Source of the DNA: Hymenolepis diminuta
Taxonomy: Eukaryota > Platyhelminthes > Cestoda > Cyclophyllidea > Hymenolepididae
Direction of reading: 5' to 3'
DNA length: 64,000 bases
Assembly: GCA_900708905.1 (NCBI GenBank)
Contig: CAADRB010000095.1
Location: 270,966-334,965, forward strand
The notes under the pieces were generated by a model that did no database searches, had not been told where the DNA came from, and saw only the letters and a program-made list of their open reading frames with translations. Shown here piece by piece: positions 1 to 13,307 of this stretch. A program made the position numbers and the translations under genes. Every line of letters starts with the position of its first letter. The first letter of the stretch is position 1.

Positions 1-2934
1 AAATAATGCTATGAAAATCTGCTTAATAAAAAGGAAATTTTCCCCGTTCAGAGAGACATCGTTTTTAAACAGACTTTAGATTACGTAAGTATCTTTTATT
101 TATGCAATTAGGCATTGACATGCGACTTATTTATTGAAATACGCAACTTTTATTAATTAAAAATGGAAAATTTATGTTCATTTTAGACCTATTTGAGCAG
201 TTGAAATTGTTTCACTTTCCGCTGGTCTGTTCTATATTACCTTAAATTGCACAAATATTCCGCATTCCGAAGTGAACATTAAACTTTTAAATTCTGTTTA
301 CTGTCCTCCGAAATATTGCCATATCGATTGGCCCTTTTTCTATTTCATGGGCAATATATCAAGCTGCAGGCGTGCATAGTCGCGTAGGTTTTCCTGTGAT
401 ATTTATAAAAGTAGTACCTTAGCCCTACCTTTGCCTTTAGCATTCGAAGCAGTGCACTAAATTTGCTTATCTATTAAAATTATTGTTTTCACTTGAAACT
501 GAATTTGCTAGGAAATATGATTAAAGATTTAATTCTTGAATGAAAAACAGTAAAACACTCCATTAATATCTTTCAAATTAAAAAATATATATTACATGAA
601 GGTCGTATTGATTTATCCTTAGGTATTTGGTTTAAGGACATGAATTCACATAAATTGAAACCAAGGAAAGAAAAAATATAAGTAAAGCTTTCAATGAATA
701 TTCTTATATTCTAATTCAAAATTCTTTGAAAAATGCGATTACTCCTCCTTTAATCTTACCGTTTTTAATAACTTTAGTTGTAAACACCATTTTCAAAATA
801 AAGAAGTTATTATTACTCATCTTTATATCAAAAGTTACAATTTTTGACTATGGGAAGCGGATAAACTCGAAAAGCCAAAAGTCCAATAAATGATAAGAGG
901 ATTCAGAATTAGAGCAACGTCAAATGGATTCAGATTGTGAAATAATTAATAAATGGATGCCTCAAGTTCCAAAATTCAAATCTCATGAAGTAAATGCTTG
1001 GCTGCAATATCCAGTGCTTTTTAATCGTTTTTTAATCATAATCTCTGGTCTTGCTACTTAAATTCATTTTTTTCTCCCAATGATTGAGAAGACAAAATGA
1101 TCTTATATGATATTCAACAGTCTCGATTCTTAACGTAGTAGAAATGAAATAGTTATGTGATATCTATCTTGTTAATAGTGAGTCCAGCTATTCTAAAATT
1201 ATAATAAATCTGCAATAACTCATTATATGCTTAATGTCTTTAACTTTTTCCGTTTTCTTGATTACCATAATCACTGTCTAATTATTCGTGTGTATAATTA
1301 ATTCTTCCGTCTGTTCTTGTTATAGCAACTATCTGATATTATGTAATTATCTATACAATGCTTAAAATACACTTTTGTGGCCTTAGCTAACAGTCAAACT
1401 TTTAAATGTTGTCTCAAAAATCAAATATTAGGCCATGCGCTCTGTTATTTACCTTCTTAAGATAGTAGAATTAGTACTAGATAGTATCCCGCTGGTACCT
1501 TAGTTATAGGAAGATATTAGTATCTGAAATAGTTGACCGACTGTATAAATTACTGAACTCTTTAATAACCTATTGGCACCCCAACTACAAATTTATTCCG
1601 TAAAAAGGGTACAATTGTCAAAATTTAAACCAAAAACATTTAAACATGAAGTGCAATAATAAAAGCCTGACCTGAACCCAAAAGTCAAATTTTGTAAGAA
1701 TCTTTTGACTCTCTGAATATATTTTCTGTTTTCGCTCGTTCCCTTTTTCTTGATTCATACTAAACTGTTTTATACCTCCCTGGATATTGATGCGTTTTAC
1801 GTTGAAAAAGTGATATTTTTTGCTTTGTCATATGTAAGAAATAATAAATAATTGTAAGCTGCCTAAAATTTGTTTTCGGGTTAGTTCCCTGGCCTGTGCA
1901 GATTTTTCTAAAATATCTTAATTTATCAGAATACTGAATTTGGTAACAAATGAACTTTTTATTATACCTTGTGAAGTTTCCGAATTACTGGCGATTTGAC
2001 TAAATTTTAATTGGTCAGATATGAGACCCATTTCTAATTCCAAAAGACCGTATCTCTAATGGAAAATAGCTAAAATAAACTCAGTACATTCACTTTGATT
2101 TTCCTCCAAATGCTATTGTAATGAAATGTGTGTCGCATAAATATAGACTGCGTCATTTTGCAAGTACATCAACGTGATTATGTGATTTGTCACTCGTGAA
2201 AAACTAGTCACTTTAGCGACAATACAAATATTTTGTGACCAGCTCATGCATGAATTTTTGATGTGCCCTATTTTCGTGGGAGTTGTATATGACTACACTC
2301 AAATTAAATCAAATCCCAACGGAGCATGGATATCAGAAGTTCTCCTTCCATAGAACTGATTTCGCTAATACAAAAAGCAATTAAGAACTCAGATAAACAA
2401 ACGATCAAATGATTATTCCAGCTTTGGCTTATCAAAATTGAGGAAGGTGGGAAAATAAATTTATTTATAACGTTTTACGATGGGATAAAATAGGATCAAA
2501 CGTTGTTTCTTAACTTTTCTCAAAATAAGCAAATCATTTTAACAATCAATTGTAATTAATCTCCCAGAAAGGCTATTAATTATATGCGATATACAATTTT
2601 AGAGTATAGTAGCAGTTTGTGCAATGGTTTAACGTGTGCATTTTCTTATAGGCATTCCCACTTTTAACCCCTCCTGAAGTTGTTTATCTATTCCTGTCAA
2701 TTTTCTCCTGCCATTTCTTAAAGTTGCATATTGTTTTTTAAGGTTTTATAGATTCTAGAATTTGAACTTCGCTTTTGCGTCTCAGTTAGTGGTTTGAGTT
2801 TACTAGCTATGAAACGGATTTCTGCATTGGTCTACCATACTATACTATCTTGGTCTCATTTCCATATCAATTGGGAAGAATTTCATTGAAGATTGGATCA
2901 CTATAATAGTTTAACTATCATAGATGTTCCCCCT

Positions 2935-3110
2935 TAGATGGCACAGCAGTTAGCATGGTCGTCTGCGAAATCAGAGGTGGTGGATTCAGGGTTCATTGGT
3001 GCACGCCCAGGGAACGGAATGGTCAACTCCGCTAGGTAAGTTTGGCTAATAAAGGGATTATTGGAATTCGGATTTCTCACTAGAGAGTCTCGATGAATCT
3101 ATCCCCTAAC
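2935..3110 (+). repeat. tRNA-like head of a possible SINE
   Basis: 2939-2958 resembles a Pol III A box and D arm (TGGCacAGcaGTTAGCATGG). 2962-2975 can fold as an anticodon-like arm (TCTG...CAGA). 2982-2993 (GGATTCAGGGT-like) is a degenerate B box and T arm. The T arm does not pair well and no clear acceptor stem closes, so this is not a functional tRNA. About 100 bp of unrelated sequence follow, ending near 'cccctaacctaagatgggg', as in a SINE body. A decayed tRNA pseudogene is the alternative. Confidence 0.4.
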
Positions 3111-3870
3111 CTAAGATGGGGACTGAAAAACATTTTCCGGAATATGCTTAGGAATTATTAATATTATTCAAAATTTCAGCATAATTAAGCCGGAATTTAG
3201 ATGGTAATGAAAAACGAAAATCTTCCTTCAGTAAATTATTAATCTCACTTTTGTCTCAACATGATACAGTGGTATAGTCTGCTGCAAATGAAAACATGAG
3301 TATTCGGTTATTTTAAATCCCTCCTAGTGCTAATAAATGCATCTACATTGAAAATCTTATATACGAATTCTACTCCCAAATGAATTATTTCATAAATGAC
3401 TAATAATTTGCATTGCGTCGCAGCTCTTTCAGCTTACTCATTTTATTCTTTGTTAGTATTGATCATTGTGCCCTGGAGACACATCATCACGTGTGAGCTT
3501 CCCCTCAGCATGTGATTACAAATAACGTGTGTAATTTTTCTTACTCCTACTGGTTTATGTGTTGCTAACGCACTTATTCACTCTGAATAATTTTCAATGA
3601 CTCAGGCGTCAAGTATGCTACACATAGCCCGTGCTCTCCGTGTCACTGATATGTGTATCTGCCCACCGGCGTGGGATGCTAATACAAATCTGATTTCTTA
3701 TTTTCCACCACATAGGTCTCAAACTAGAATAATTGAAAAAAATGACTCTGTATCAAGATTTCTGAGCTTTTAAATGTATATGAAAGCGGAAAGCTACTAA
3801 TATTTTTGAAACCATTTTTCGGTTACAAAGATGGTAGGGGATCAATGCGGAGGTTAAGACCAGAATACAT

Positions 3871-3893
3871 GTATATATATATATATATATATA
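3871..3893. repeat. (TA)n microsatellite
   Basis: A run of about eleven TA dinucleotides is directly visible, flanked by 'gaatacatg' and 'agtttaaa'. It is a simple sequence repeat with no other feature attached. Confidence 0.9.
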
Positions 3894-5033
3894 AGTTTAA
3901 ATAATCTCTTCTTATATCCAGATTTCTTATGTTCCAGTTACATTAAAATAAAATAAAATATCAAGGTTTTTTGCATTTTTAAAGGGAAATTTAATTCTCA
4001 ATCTTTATATATGTCACCAAATTATTTTCAAAAAATAACATGAAAATATTCCTTTTAGACATAATCATGCCAATCAGAAACTAACTCCGCATTGTTTAAT
4101 TACCAGTTCAGATTTGGTAGGTCGTATTGGTGGGCAAGGGGCTTGGGAGGTCTTAGCGCGGAGTCATTGGTTGACCCCATTTACTGACATGTGGCAGATG
4201 AGACTTAAGTGACCTGACAGACGCATGCTAACAGGGTCTTAACTGCACGTACTTCAGAGGTCTACAAAATTAATCTATAGCTGGTAATGGAGAGGTATAT
4301 AATAAGTGACTGACTCGTCGTAGTTGGTATCCTATTAGAACATATGCTTTTAAACATTAGTTTGAGGATTGTACTAGTTGACGATTTCAGTTAACATTAT
4401 GTGGAGTTCAAATGAAATTCTTAGATGTCAAAGTCACTGAGATGCTAAGTCTTGAGTTTTTGGAAGTACAGCTATCTTAAACAAATGCTCTAAGCTTCGC
4501 AAAGGCGATTTATTACTTCACCAACAGAAATCCATTAAATGACCTTAAAAATTAGAAATGTGTATGATCAAGTTCAAATAGTTCCTCTTCATATTAATAC
4601 CAAATTTTACTAAAAAACGCAACTTGTGTATGTATTGCGTATGTTAATATGACATACACAATACGGTTATTTATTCTTAAAAGTATTTGAAGTTTTCCTT
4701 ATTTTGTTTCGAACTTAAAGTTTCTATTTCATAATATCAATCAAAGGAAAAATAATAATGCACTCAAGCAATTAAATTTAAACCTTTTTAGCAGGCTTTA
4801 AGTTCTTAGTTGTCATTTTTACTGATAAAATCCTTTACTCAATATTAGACCTCCGTTTTGAGAAGAAAACCTTTTTTAAAAATAATATTTCATTTTCAAT
4901 TACTAAAATCACTTTTAAAAATTGTAAACATTTGCACTTTTCTTCCTGATGTGAGAAAAAAGGTGATTTCCGGGCAGCAAAGAGAAAGTGAAGGTAGATA
5001 GATGGCCCCACTTTTCAGGCTAAGCATGCACAA

Positions 5034-5048
5034 AGAATTTTCCAGAAC
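5034..5048 (+). promoter_or_regulatory. Heat-shock element of the first sHSP gene
   Basis: The bases read a-GAA-tt-TTC-ca-GAA-c: three perfect alternating 5-bp units of the HSF1 binding consensus. A fourth, out-of-register GAAatTTC pair follows at 5049-5056. The site lies about 225 bp before the start codon and about 150 bp before a TATA-like box. Known biology of HSF fits an inducible small heat-shock gene; binding is inferred. Confidence 0.72.
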
Positions 5049-5130
5049 GAAATTTCACTGCTTCTGCAAGCGAAAAAGCAGCATGTGCGCACCCTCAGTT
5101 CACGTATGCACGCACGCCCAACGGCATCAG

Positions 5131-5205
5131 CCAATTAGCGTCACGATTACAACGTGCCGAGCCAATTCTAGTAAAAACTTCGACCTTTACAGTATGTTTA
5201 AAAGG
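5131..5205 (+). promoter_or_regulatory. CCAAT boxes and TATA-like box of first sHSP gene
   Basis: CCAAT occurs at 5131-5135 and 5162-5166. A TATA-like GTTTAAAAGG is at 5196-5205. With the start codon at 5273, transcription would begin near 5230 and give a 5' UTR of about 40 nt. The elements are seen directly; promoter function is inferred from spacing. Confidence 0.5.
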
Positions 5206-5272
5206 CCTTCGTAACGTGTAACCCACTTCATTTCGCATTTTCTCTGCAAGTTCGTGTGTGTGAAAAGAAATT

Positions 5273-8200
5273 ATGGCATCCACCTCATCCTCATTCCGTT
5301 CGGAACTAAATATCCCCGTGAAGAGAGATCCTAGGACATTTGAACAGAGCCGAAAGGACCTTGTCACCAAGTTGGAGAAGAGTTATAAAACCTCCAGTAC
5401 TGCAGATACAACTGGAGATTCTGTATCAACAATGTCTTCACAAAGTGTCAAGTCCTCGACGCGTAGCACTGGGGCCGGACCTCTTGCAGGCAATTGGGAG
5501 TTTCAACGAAGTAGATGGATTGATGAGGCAAAGAAACAATTTGATGAAGATGTTAGACGCATGAGGAACAATATGTTTGCCCTCGAGGTTAATTCCTAAA
5601 TCTTGTTCGTTTTATGCAATTTTCTTTTTAAATGGCTGTTTTGTAAACAGCGAAATTTGATTTTCTTCTTAGGAATGCAAATAGTCCATGCTATTATTAT
5701 TCTAGGTATTTAAATACAGAAAGCTTTAAGGTGACAGGTCCTGAATGCTTTAATTGCATTCTGTTCAGTTCAATCAATAAATCTAAACATATTATTTTGT
5801 TTTTTAACTTATTTTCACTTAAAACACATTGGATTTATTTAACTTTAAATCTATTTACGTTAAAATTGACCAAAATTGAGTTCAAGACTCATAAAACGGT
5901 TTCACCATTTATGGTGAAGCTAGTGTTCTCAAAATCAAATAACTTTTTGTCATGCATGAACACTATTAGCGTAGTGACTTTGACATTTTTTGTAGCCAAC
6001 CTAAAAATAATTGGTGTGATTTGGCTATGAACTGAAGAACAACAAAAAGGCCGATAAATTTGCATTTCTTATAGTCATTTGCATCAAAATATCACTTTGG
6101 CTTCCTTACGAGTCTTTAATGGGTGCATAATGTTGGTGTGCTTTTAGATATTATCGTACCGATGCTCAATCAAATTAATCTGTATTTGTTTAAAACATAC
6201 TATTCCCATTTATTTTTTAATTGTTTTAATATTGACTTTAGAGAATAGTTTTTAAACATAATATTTGTTTAAGTGCACTTATTTTATCTCTTGTTAAATG
6301 ACTATTTTCAGCCAGGATGGGTAAGTTTCTGCTTTACAATGGCTGGAATTATACTGATATGCTTAACTAACAAAACTGACGTAGACAGACTAACCAATTT
6401 GTAAGTCTGTTCATCCATAGTTAATTTAATTAACGATCAGGATTATAATTATCTTTGCCTATGACAAGGTCAAATACTGTTTCATACTTTAACCATGGGA
6501 TCGAAAAATCCTATAAGTTATAAATGCCATTTGAGGGGAAGTAAATATTTAAAATAGGAAATCAGATGTATTACTTTTTGAATTCTAGATGCATTTGCGC
6601 AATTTCCAATCTTCAAAGGTTTGAATTTGAATATAACATGTTAAATGTTAAATTTGAATATAACACCTTGGTTCTCAGGCATATTGATCAATCGATTTGA
6701 TATAATAGCTGGTCTTGTTACCTCCATTCATATATATTATCTTACAGGGTAAGCAGACGGAAAATAGTGGACCTCACTAGATTTCACATAAAGTGAACTC
6801 CCATGTGCTTTTTGAACTCGTAATATATTAGTTGTAATATTGATTCCACGTAATTGCAATCTCAGTTTGACAGTTATCAAGGGTACTAACGAGGTTGTTA
6901 ACGTTGCTATCTGCCAATTTAAACAACCTTCCCTTCGAAAGAACACATTGTATATTCCAATTTGTTATACCAATGAAAATTATGTGTACGTATTTATCAA
7001 TGCTGAAGTCTACGCAATCTGTCTTCATATATTTTGATATGATATTATTCTATTTGCCTGCTCTTTATATGAACTATTTATAGTGTTAAAAGTAAGTCAA
7101 ATTGTATTTCGAATAGAATTTACAGAAGTATATTTCAAGGAAGGTATTAATTTATGATCTAGTTGGTAACTTTTCCTTCATAGAAGATCACACGAAGGGT
7201 ACCAGTGCTACATAATTTAGAGACCAAAACGGATTTTATGCAAATCAGTTCCTCCCACCTGCTGCATTTCCTAAGACTCGATTTGCAATTTTATTTACCA
7301 TGTTACTTTTCTTGTACTCTATCAGCAGAAGTAAACGTCCCTCTCGTTTTAAAGAACGCCTGATAGCTTTACGGTTTTGCTGGAAAATAAGCAAGAAATT
7401 GCCTGTTAAGAAGGAAAGTAGTTTCCTAAATATGTGACGAAATATTAGTTTATAATGCCTTACTTCAGAGCCGTAGAACGGCTGCGATATTTTTGAATAT
7501 GAAGTCCAATAAAAATTAAACTGATTCTAGGTAAAACTGGATTTAAAGCTGGCAAATAATTTACATTTGGGCATATATCTAAAATATCCAATCATCTAAA
7601 AACACAAAGGCTAACTCATGACGGAAAAACTGAACTAACAAACCGTAACTTATTGGAATATTTCATGATCTAATTTTGCTTTTACTTTATTTCTTAAGCC
7701 AGTAGATGATTTTGATATCGATAACTGGGATAACTTTGGCAGCGGAGACCACGGATTTGAAGCCATGGAACGCCGAATGCAAGCAATGCGTGAACAAATG
7801 GACAGGCAAATGGGAATAATGGGAACCGGAGGTAGTATGGGCACTCCTATGGGTCTCCCTTCAACCGGAGGACATCATCAGGTCTCCTCTCACTTCACTA
7901 GCTCCTCTACACGCACAATCAACGACGGAGGTGTGGTTAAATCGAATACTTCCACAACTCAGGAATCTCGTCAGACCGTTGATGGAGTGACCACTGGAAC
8001 AAAAAGCCATTCGTCAGCTTCAAATACTAGCAAACTGGGTGCTGGTGGCATTTCTGCTGATAGACAAATCTTAACATCTGCTGCCCCTGGTGCTGTCATT
8101 CCAACCACACCTGGAGGTGCAGGTGTCATGGATTTCCTATCAAATGCTTACGAAGTTGGAGATGATGGATTGGTAAGTTGTGACCATGTGTTCTGGTTTC

Positions 8201-11200
8201 TCTACTGGATATTCAATTCGATGACTGGCACCTAGTAACATTTTGTATTTGATTTAGAAACAGACTTAGCTCGGTATTTGCACATGTTTGTTTTTTTAAA
8301 ATATGTGCTATCTAGTTGCCACTTCAATAGATTCATGACTCGTAAAAGACATTTGTCTTACTTTAGCGCTAGTCGAATTCTATTTGATCGTCAGATCCTT
8401 AGAGGATAATTAGACTTTCCGTTTCATCGACTTAACTTCAGAGGTATATTAAAGGCACTTACAACTTTCTTAAAATATGACACAATTACAAATTTTGTTT
8501 TTAGTAAATAAATGAATACGTGTCTTCAAAACTATCAAAGATCCCTCAGAATGATAATAGAAATTGTGGATGGTGTTCATGATGTATTAATTCTCTAAGC
8601 TCTAAGCATTACTTGTCACTGATGGCAATAGTGTTATTCCAGGTTAAGAATAGTTTTTTTTTTAATATTTTCATTTGCGAGCTGAATGATATGTAATATT
8701 TAGATTCCTAAGTCTTTTTATCAAAGGCTCTTTAATAGCAAATTATGCATCCATCACCTTTGGTACGATTACGAATAACAGGAAATCTTTAATAACCATA
8801 GGGTCAGTTTATTCCACCAACTCCTCTTTGGAAATGAATTTAACAGGGCGAGTGTCTCAAATATATTACAATTTCACTGATATTTTGCATCCATTTCCTC
8901 AGATTTCGGACAAAGAAAGGTGTATCGGCTTAAAATTCAATGACTGGTAATTTTTCTCTTTTATTCCCAACGTGTATGGTGTCCTAAATTAAGCCAATTC
9001 TCCACTGGTGCGTGTAAATATCTGTTTCTTATTTCTCCAGTTTGGATGACTAATGATTAGCCTGTTGTGCTATTAATCATTGGGCCTGACTGTCTGCCCA
9101 AGCCTAGAATGATTCATCTCCAGGCCTCATATATCCGCTAGTTCTGCATAAGTGCTTCTTTGGGACATGCACATATGGATGTGTCGTGCTTCCAGATGAT
9201 TTATTTAGCGCCATATAGGGCAGTCTATAAGTAGAACGGTGGGATTGAAAATGTCTGGTTACTCCCAGATGTACTGATATTTTCAATTGGATTATTGGTC
9301 ATTAAGTGCTTGAATAAGGTGAATGTGCAGTTTATTTGCTGAATTCTTGTTTGAGATGGGTTATTTAAACTCGGGTTAAATCTGTTACTGATCACGAAAG
9401 TTTATTCGAGTCATATATTTTAAGCTAAAGAATGGTTTATTTTTGTATACATGGCTATTGTCATTTTTGTCTATTGTCCGGAAGCTCTTTCCTTAATATT
9501 TGTATTATTTTACATGCGATAAGACAAACACAGTTAGTGGCCTCCCAGTTTTCTCATTTCAATCTGGTTATTTTGATTTATTATGCTCTAAAGAATAAAA
9601 TTTTATTTCTAAATCCCCTTTTCTTAATTTTATCCTTTGGATAAACTTAGCTGCAGATTTATAACATTTGAAGCATTTTTTCCTGAATTTGTCCTATTCC
9701 TAATTTGTGTCAAAATAAACCCAAAAACAGTTGTTTTTATTTCGATGAGGAAAAGCTGACCGAAAGCTAATTTGAAAGTCCCTTAGTCATCCAATGCCAT
9801 TCCATCTGTGATTAATGCTGACAATCCGAGTGTTTGTCGGTATGTATCAAGATTTCATTAGATTAATTAATCTCCTAAGTACACTTTTCTTCTTATTGCT
9901 CATTAAAATAAATTTCAAATTAAAAGGTCTTCCAATCAATTTTGAACAAGTTTAAATGTTCCAGTAAGCTGAAAACATGAAATTAAGTAGCTGAAAGTTC
10001 AGAATCGAGAAAAAGACTCATGAGTGTCAGCATGACGCTACTGCTTTTCGAACGCTCACGAAAAAAGCTTCATGAAAGCAATCTATGAATCATTTACTCC
10101 ACACTGTCTACCTACAATCTTTCTTTCTGTGTAAATAAAATTAAAAAGTAGGATTTCCTGAACACTTAGTCACCACTGATTCTAAAGTTAATTCTAATAA
10201 TCAGAATAAATCTAATCAGTAATTGTAGCCTTTCCTAATTCACCCTATTTTGTAATACACGGTCAAAATTACCATTTAAAGAGATATTTTACCAACGTTT
10301 CAAATATGAACGCTAACGTAAGTTTTGATAATCAATAGGTTTGTGTTACGCTAATTTAGACGCATATACACTTGTCAACTTTTAGAATATCTGAAAAGAA
10401 ACTGCGTATCCAGAAATTAGTAAAACAAGTTGTGTGAAAAATCTAACTTAGGGCTGCCTTTTACACTCAATTTTTATATAATGAAATGTATTTGAACGGT
10501 CTTTCAACATTTAGCGAAGATAACCGTAAATGCAATTTTGGCTATATCGTATCCAGAACCTGTGAAATGAAGGGGAACTGAAATAATATTGTGCCATTTT
10601 ATTCTGAAAGGTCCACTTCAAGATCCGCTTTGATGCCAAAGACTTCGCCCCAGAGGACATTGATGTAACCACTGTTGGAAATCGACTGACAGTTCATGCC
10701 CACAAAACAGTAAAAACTGCGACATCTGAGAGCTCGAAGGAATTCAGTCGATCTGTTGATCTTCCAAGCACAATTGATCATGAGGAATTCTCCTGTTCCC
10801 TTACTGAGGTATGCAAATCTGAATTTAAATAATAGTTGTAATGCTTTATTATATCTTTGTATTATATCAAAAATGGCAAGTTATTTAAGTTCTGATTGAA
10901 TTTATAAATCATAAATGTAACAGATGGCAAATTTGCTTTGTTTCCCACTTTAAAGACGACCTTTGACATCTGATTATTAATTAAACACTGATAAATTAGT
11001 TTGGCTTTATAAAGAAGGCAAAAATGCTTTTGCCAAAATTTTTATAACTCGTTGATTGAAAACTTTTGAGGAATCAGTCAACTGATATTAAAAATTTCTA
11101 ATTTCGACTTGTATTTGAACCAACAGGTATACGTAAATTTAGACATGCATTAAATATGCCGAATAATCGAGTCATTATTTTCCGCCGCTGTTTTCAGAAT

Positions 11201-13307
11201 AGATCCGAGTTAACTAGTCCCATTTAACTTAGTTTTCCTTTGAATCTGGTTGCTAATCCATGTGTTTAGAAGTTACCCCATTCTGGAACGAGAGAAACCG
11301 TTATTAATTAAGATAGTGAAAGTAAGAATAGGCTACATTAAAACAAACGCACTGTTTTTTCTTGTTCTGTTTCATCTTATATGTTTCACTAAAATAGCTA
11401 TTTGGATAAAATAAAACGCCATGCAATGCGGCAAGAAGCAGGGGTTGGATTTTGTGGTGCAGAAAATTTGATCATCCTCAAAACATTCGTTTAAGGTCAC
11501 CTATTTTTAACATACATAATCTTAAGATTGGGTACATGCTATTCAGGCTGTGTTGTGTTTTGAAATTCGTGTTTTTAATCCTCTCAATGCCTCAAATCTT
11601 GCGAGAACTCTCGCATACACCCTAATATTTAATTGTTTAAAATGATCTTTTTGATGCAAATGTAAACTTCAATGGAACTCTTCATACTAAAACAGTAGGC
11701 AAAATCTAATAAATTTACGCTGTTATAATTTTTTCTTTTATTTCTATGCATAAACTGATTTTTCTTGTTGAGCACTAACTATTTATTTAACTGCTCATGT
11801 GAAAATATGCTTTACGATCCCCAATAAATCCCCCATATTTTTTCCTATTTATAAATGTTAGTTAAGAAGTAGCCGGTTAAGTTTAATTGTATTTTAAATT
11901 TTCACCACATGAGCTGATTCAAAGTTCTAACAATAACAGTAAGTTTTAAACTAGTATTATTCATCAAAATTAATCGTTGTATTCAATAACTTGAACTATT
12001 GCACTGTTATATCAACAGAACTCATAGATTACATAGAATTCATACTCCTGTAACGGTAAGCAGCTTCTTTAGACTACAAATTCTGTTGTAAACTTTGCTC
12101 CTGTTATTTAATGCCTATGTTTACCACTAGAATACTATTCTAACTACTGCTCAAGTCTATTATCTTGCGTAGAAGGGAGGCGGAAGTTATAAAACTCAAC
12201 AGCCATCCTTCATTAGGATAATAAGAATATACACGTCTGCTTAGTCAGAGAATACGAGATCGATGTTCATCAACACAAATTTTGTGATTTTGATGACCAA
12301 AACATATTAGCTAATTTTGAATAAAAACAGGGAAGGTGGAATGAGAGTTTTGTAAGAACTGTCCCAAGTCAAGTGTTAATGGCGTTTCGGAAGTTTGGCA
12401 AATTTTATATAGCTTAAGAAATATGTGAATTGTTTGAGGATAATAAATGGTGATGTAATTTCACAATTAAACAAGGATATGAAAGAACCAGTAATCTCAA
12501 AATTGGCGCAAGGGTAATGAATTCTATTCCTTCTCTTCACTGCATTGAAACTATTCAATTCTAAGTACATGCTAAGGATAATTCTTTTAATTTACCGGAG
12601 GCAAGATATGTTGTAATACATTCCTGCCAAGCATTGTCTTTAAATTAAATATATGATGACAATTCTTATTAAATCATATTACTGAGGGATTTCACTTTGT
12701 GTTAGTCATCGTGGAGAAAAATAAATAAATCAGATTTTTAACGTTGATCATACTTTCTCTTTGAAGGATGGTGTTCTCGTTTTGGATGCACCAGTTAAGG
12801 CTCCTGATTATGCCTCAATCACGTTCGATTCAAGTCACAACCTCGGCATTCGTCCCAAGGATTCTGCCGCTCTTAAGTCGGCTGAAACCCAAATTACTAA
12901 TTCAAGTAAGCCTGAACTAAATAGGATTCTACTTTTAAAATATGAGTAGACGGTTTGTTAAATATTTACTTCTCGTAGTGTCAAGTATGAAGATTACAGG
13001 CCAATCTGGTCCGGTTATTTTGAACGACGGAGTCGGTGGACGAAAGATCCATTTGGAAGTTCCTGTTGAGCCCGATTACACAGCTGATGACCTCTGTGTG
13101 AGAATGGAAGCTAATCAGATTTGTGTTTCAGGAAAGAAGGAACGCAGCTCTGATAGATCAACCACTGGTTCAACGTCAAAGAGTTCTGAATTCACTGAAT
13201 TCTCACGCACATTTGAAGTACCAGAGACAATCGATCCATTCACTGTCTCAGCTGTTCTCAAAGATCGCACTCTGATCATTGAGGCTCCTCTACTCTGCAC
13301 CGTTTAG
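5273..13307 (+). CDS. Small heat-shock protein with two alpha-crystallin domains (Sm-p40/p36-like)
   Basis: An ATP-independent holdase-type chaperone is expected, acting in the cytoplasm as an oligomer. Five exons join at 5273-5587, 7699-8172, 10611-10808, 12767-12905 and 13000-13307 (intron phases 0,0,0,1), giving 477 aa. The N-terminus has a basic stretch at about residues 13-30 (IPVKRDPRTFEQSRKDL) that matches the flatworm p40 family. Alpha-crystallin domain 1 is about residues 264-345: it opens VHFKIRFD and ends with the hallmark TEDGVLVLDAPV. Domain 2 is about 388-472 and ends LKDRTLIIEAPL, so DGV is replaced by DRT. FLSNAYEVGDDG just before domain 1 is also p40-like. Residues roughly 140-235 form a Met/Gly then Ser/Thr-rich linker that seems long for the family. 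An AATAAA follows at 13517. The next gene is a paralogue with the same architecture. The family call is firm; the exact N-terminal exon edges are less certain. Confidence 0.9.
5588..12766 (+). other. Introns 1-3 of first sHSP gene
   Basis: Three long introns lie between the exons: 5588-7698, 8173-10610 and 10809-12766. Each begins with GT (gttaat, gtaagt, gtatgc) and ends with AG. They are AT-rich and no conserved exon-like or RNA-gene sequence was recognised in them. A block at about 9050-9300 is slightly less AT-rich and may be an old repeat. Intron 4 (12906-12999) is only 94 bp. Confidence 0.75.

Larger units (their letters stand above)
1..5000. other. AT-rich non-coding region upstream of first sHSP gene
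   Basis: No reading frame of useful length and no exon-like stretch with splice sites was found on either strand. The sequence is AT-rich with many homopolymer runs. It contains the tRNA-like stretch and the TA microsatellite listed separately. A somewhat more GC-rich block at about 4120-4330 looks unlike its surroundings but could not be identified; it may be an old repeat. Confidence 0.6.
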
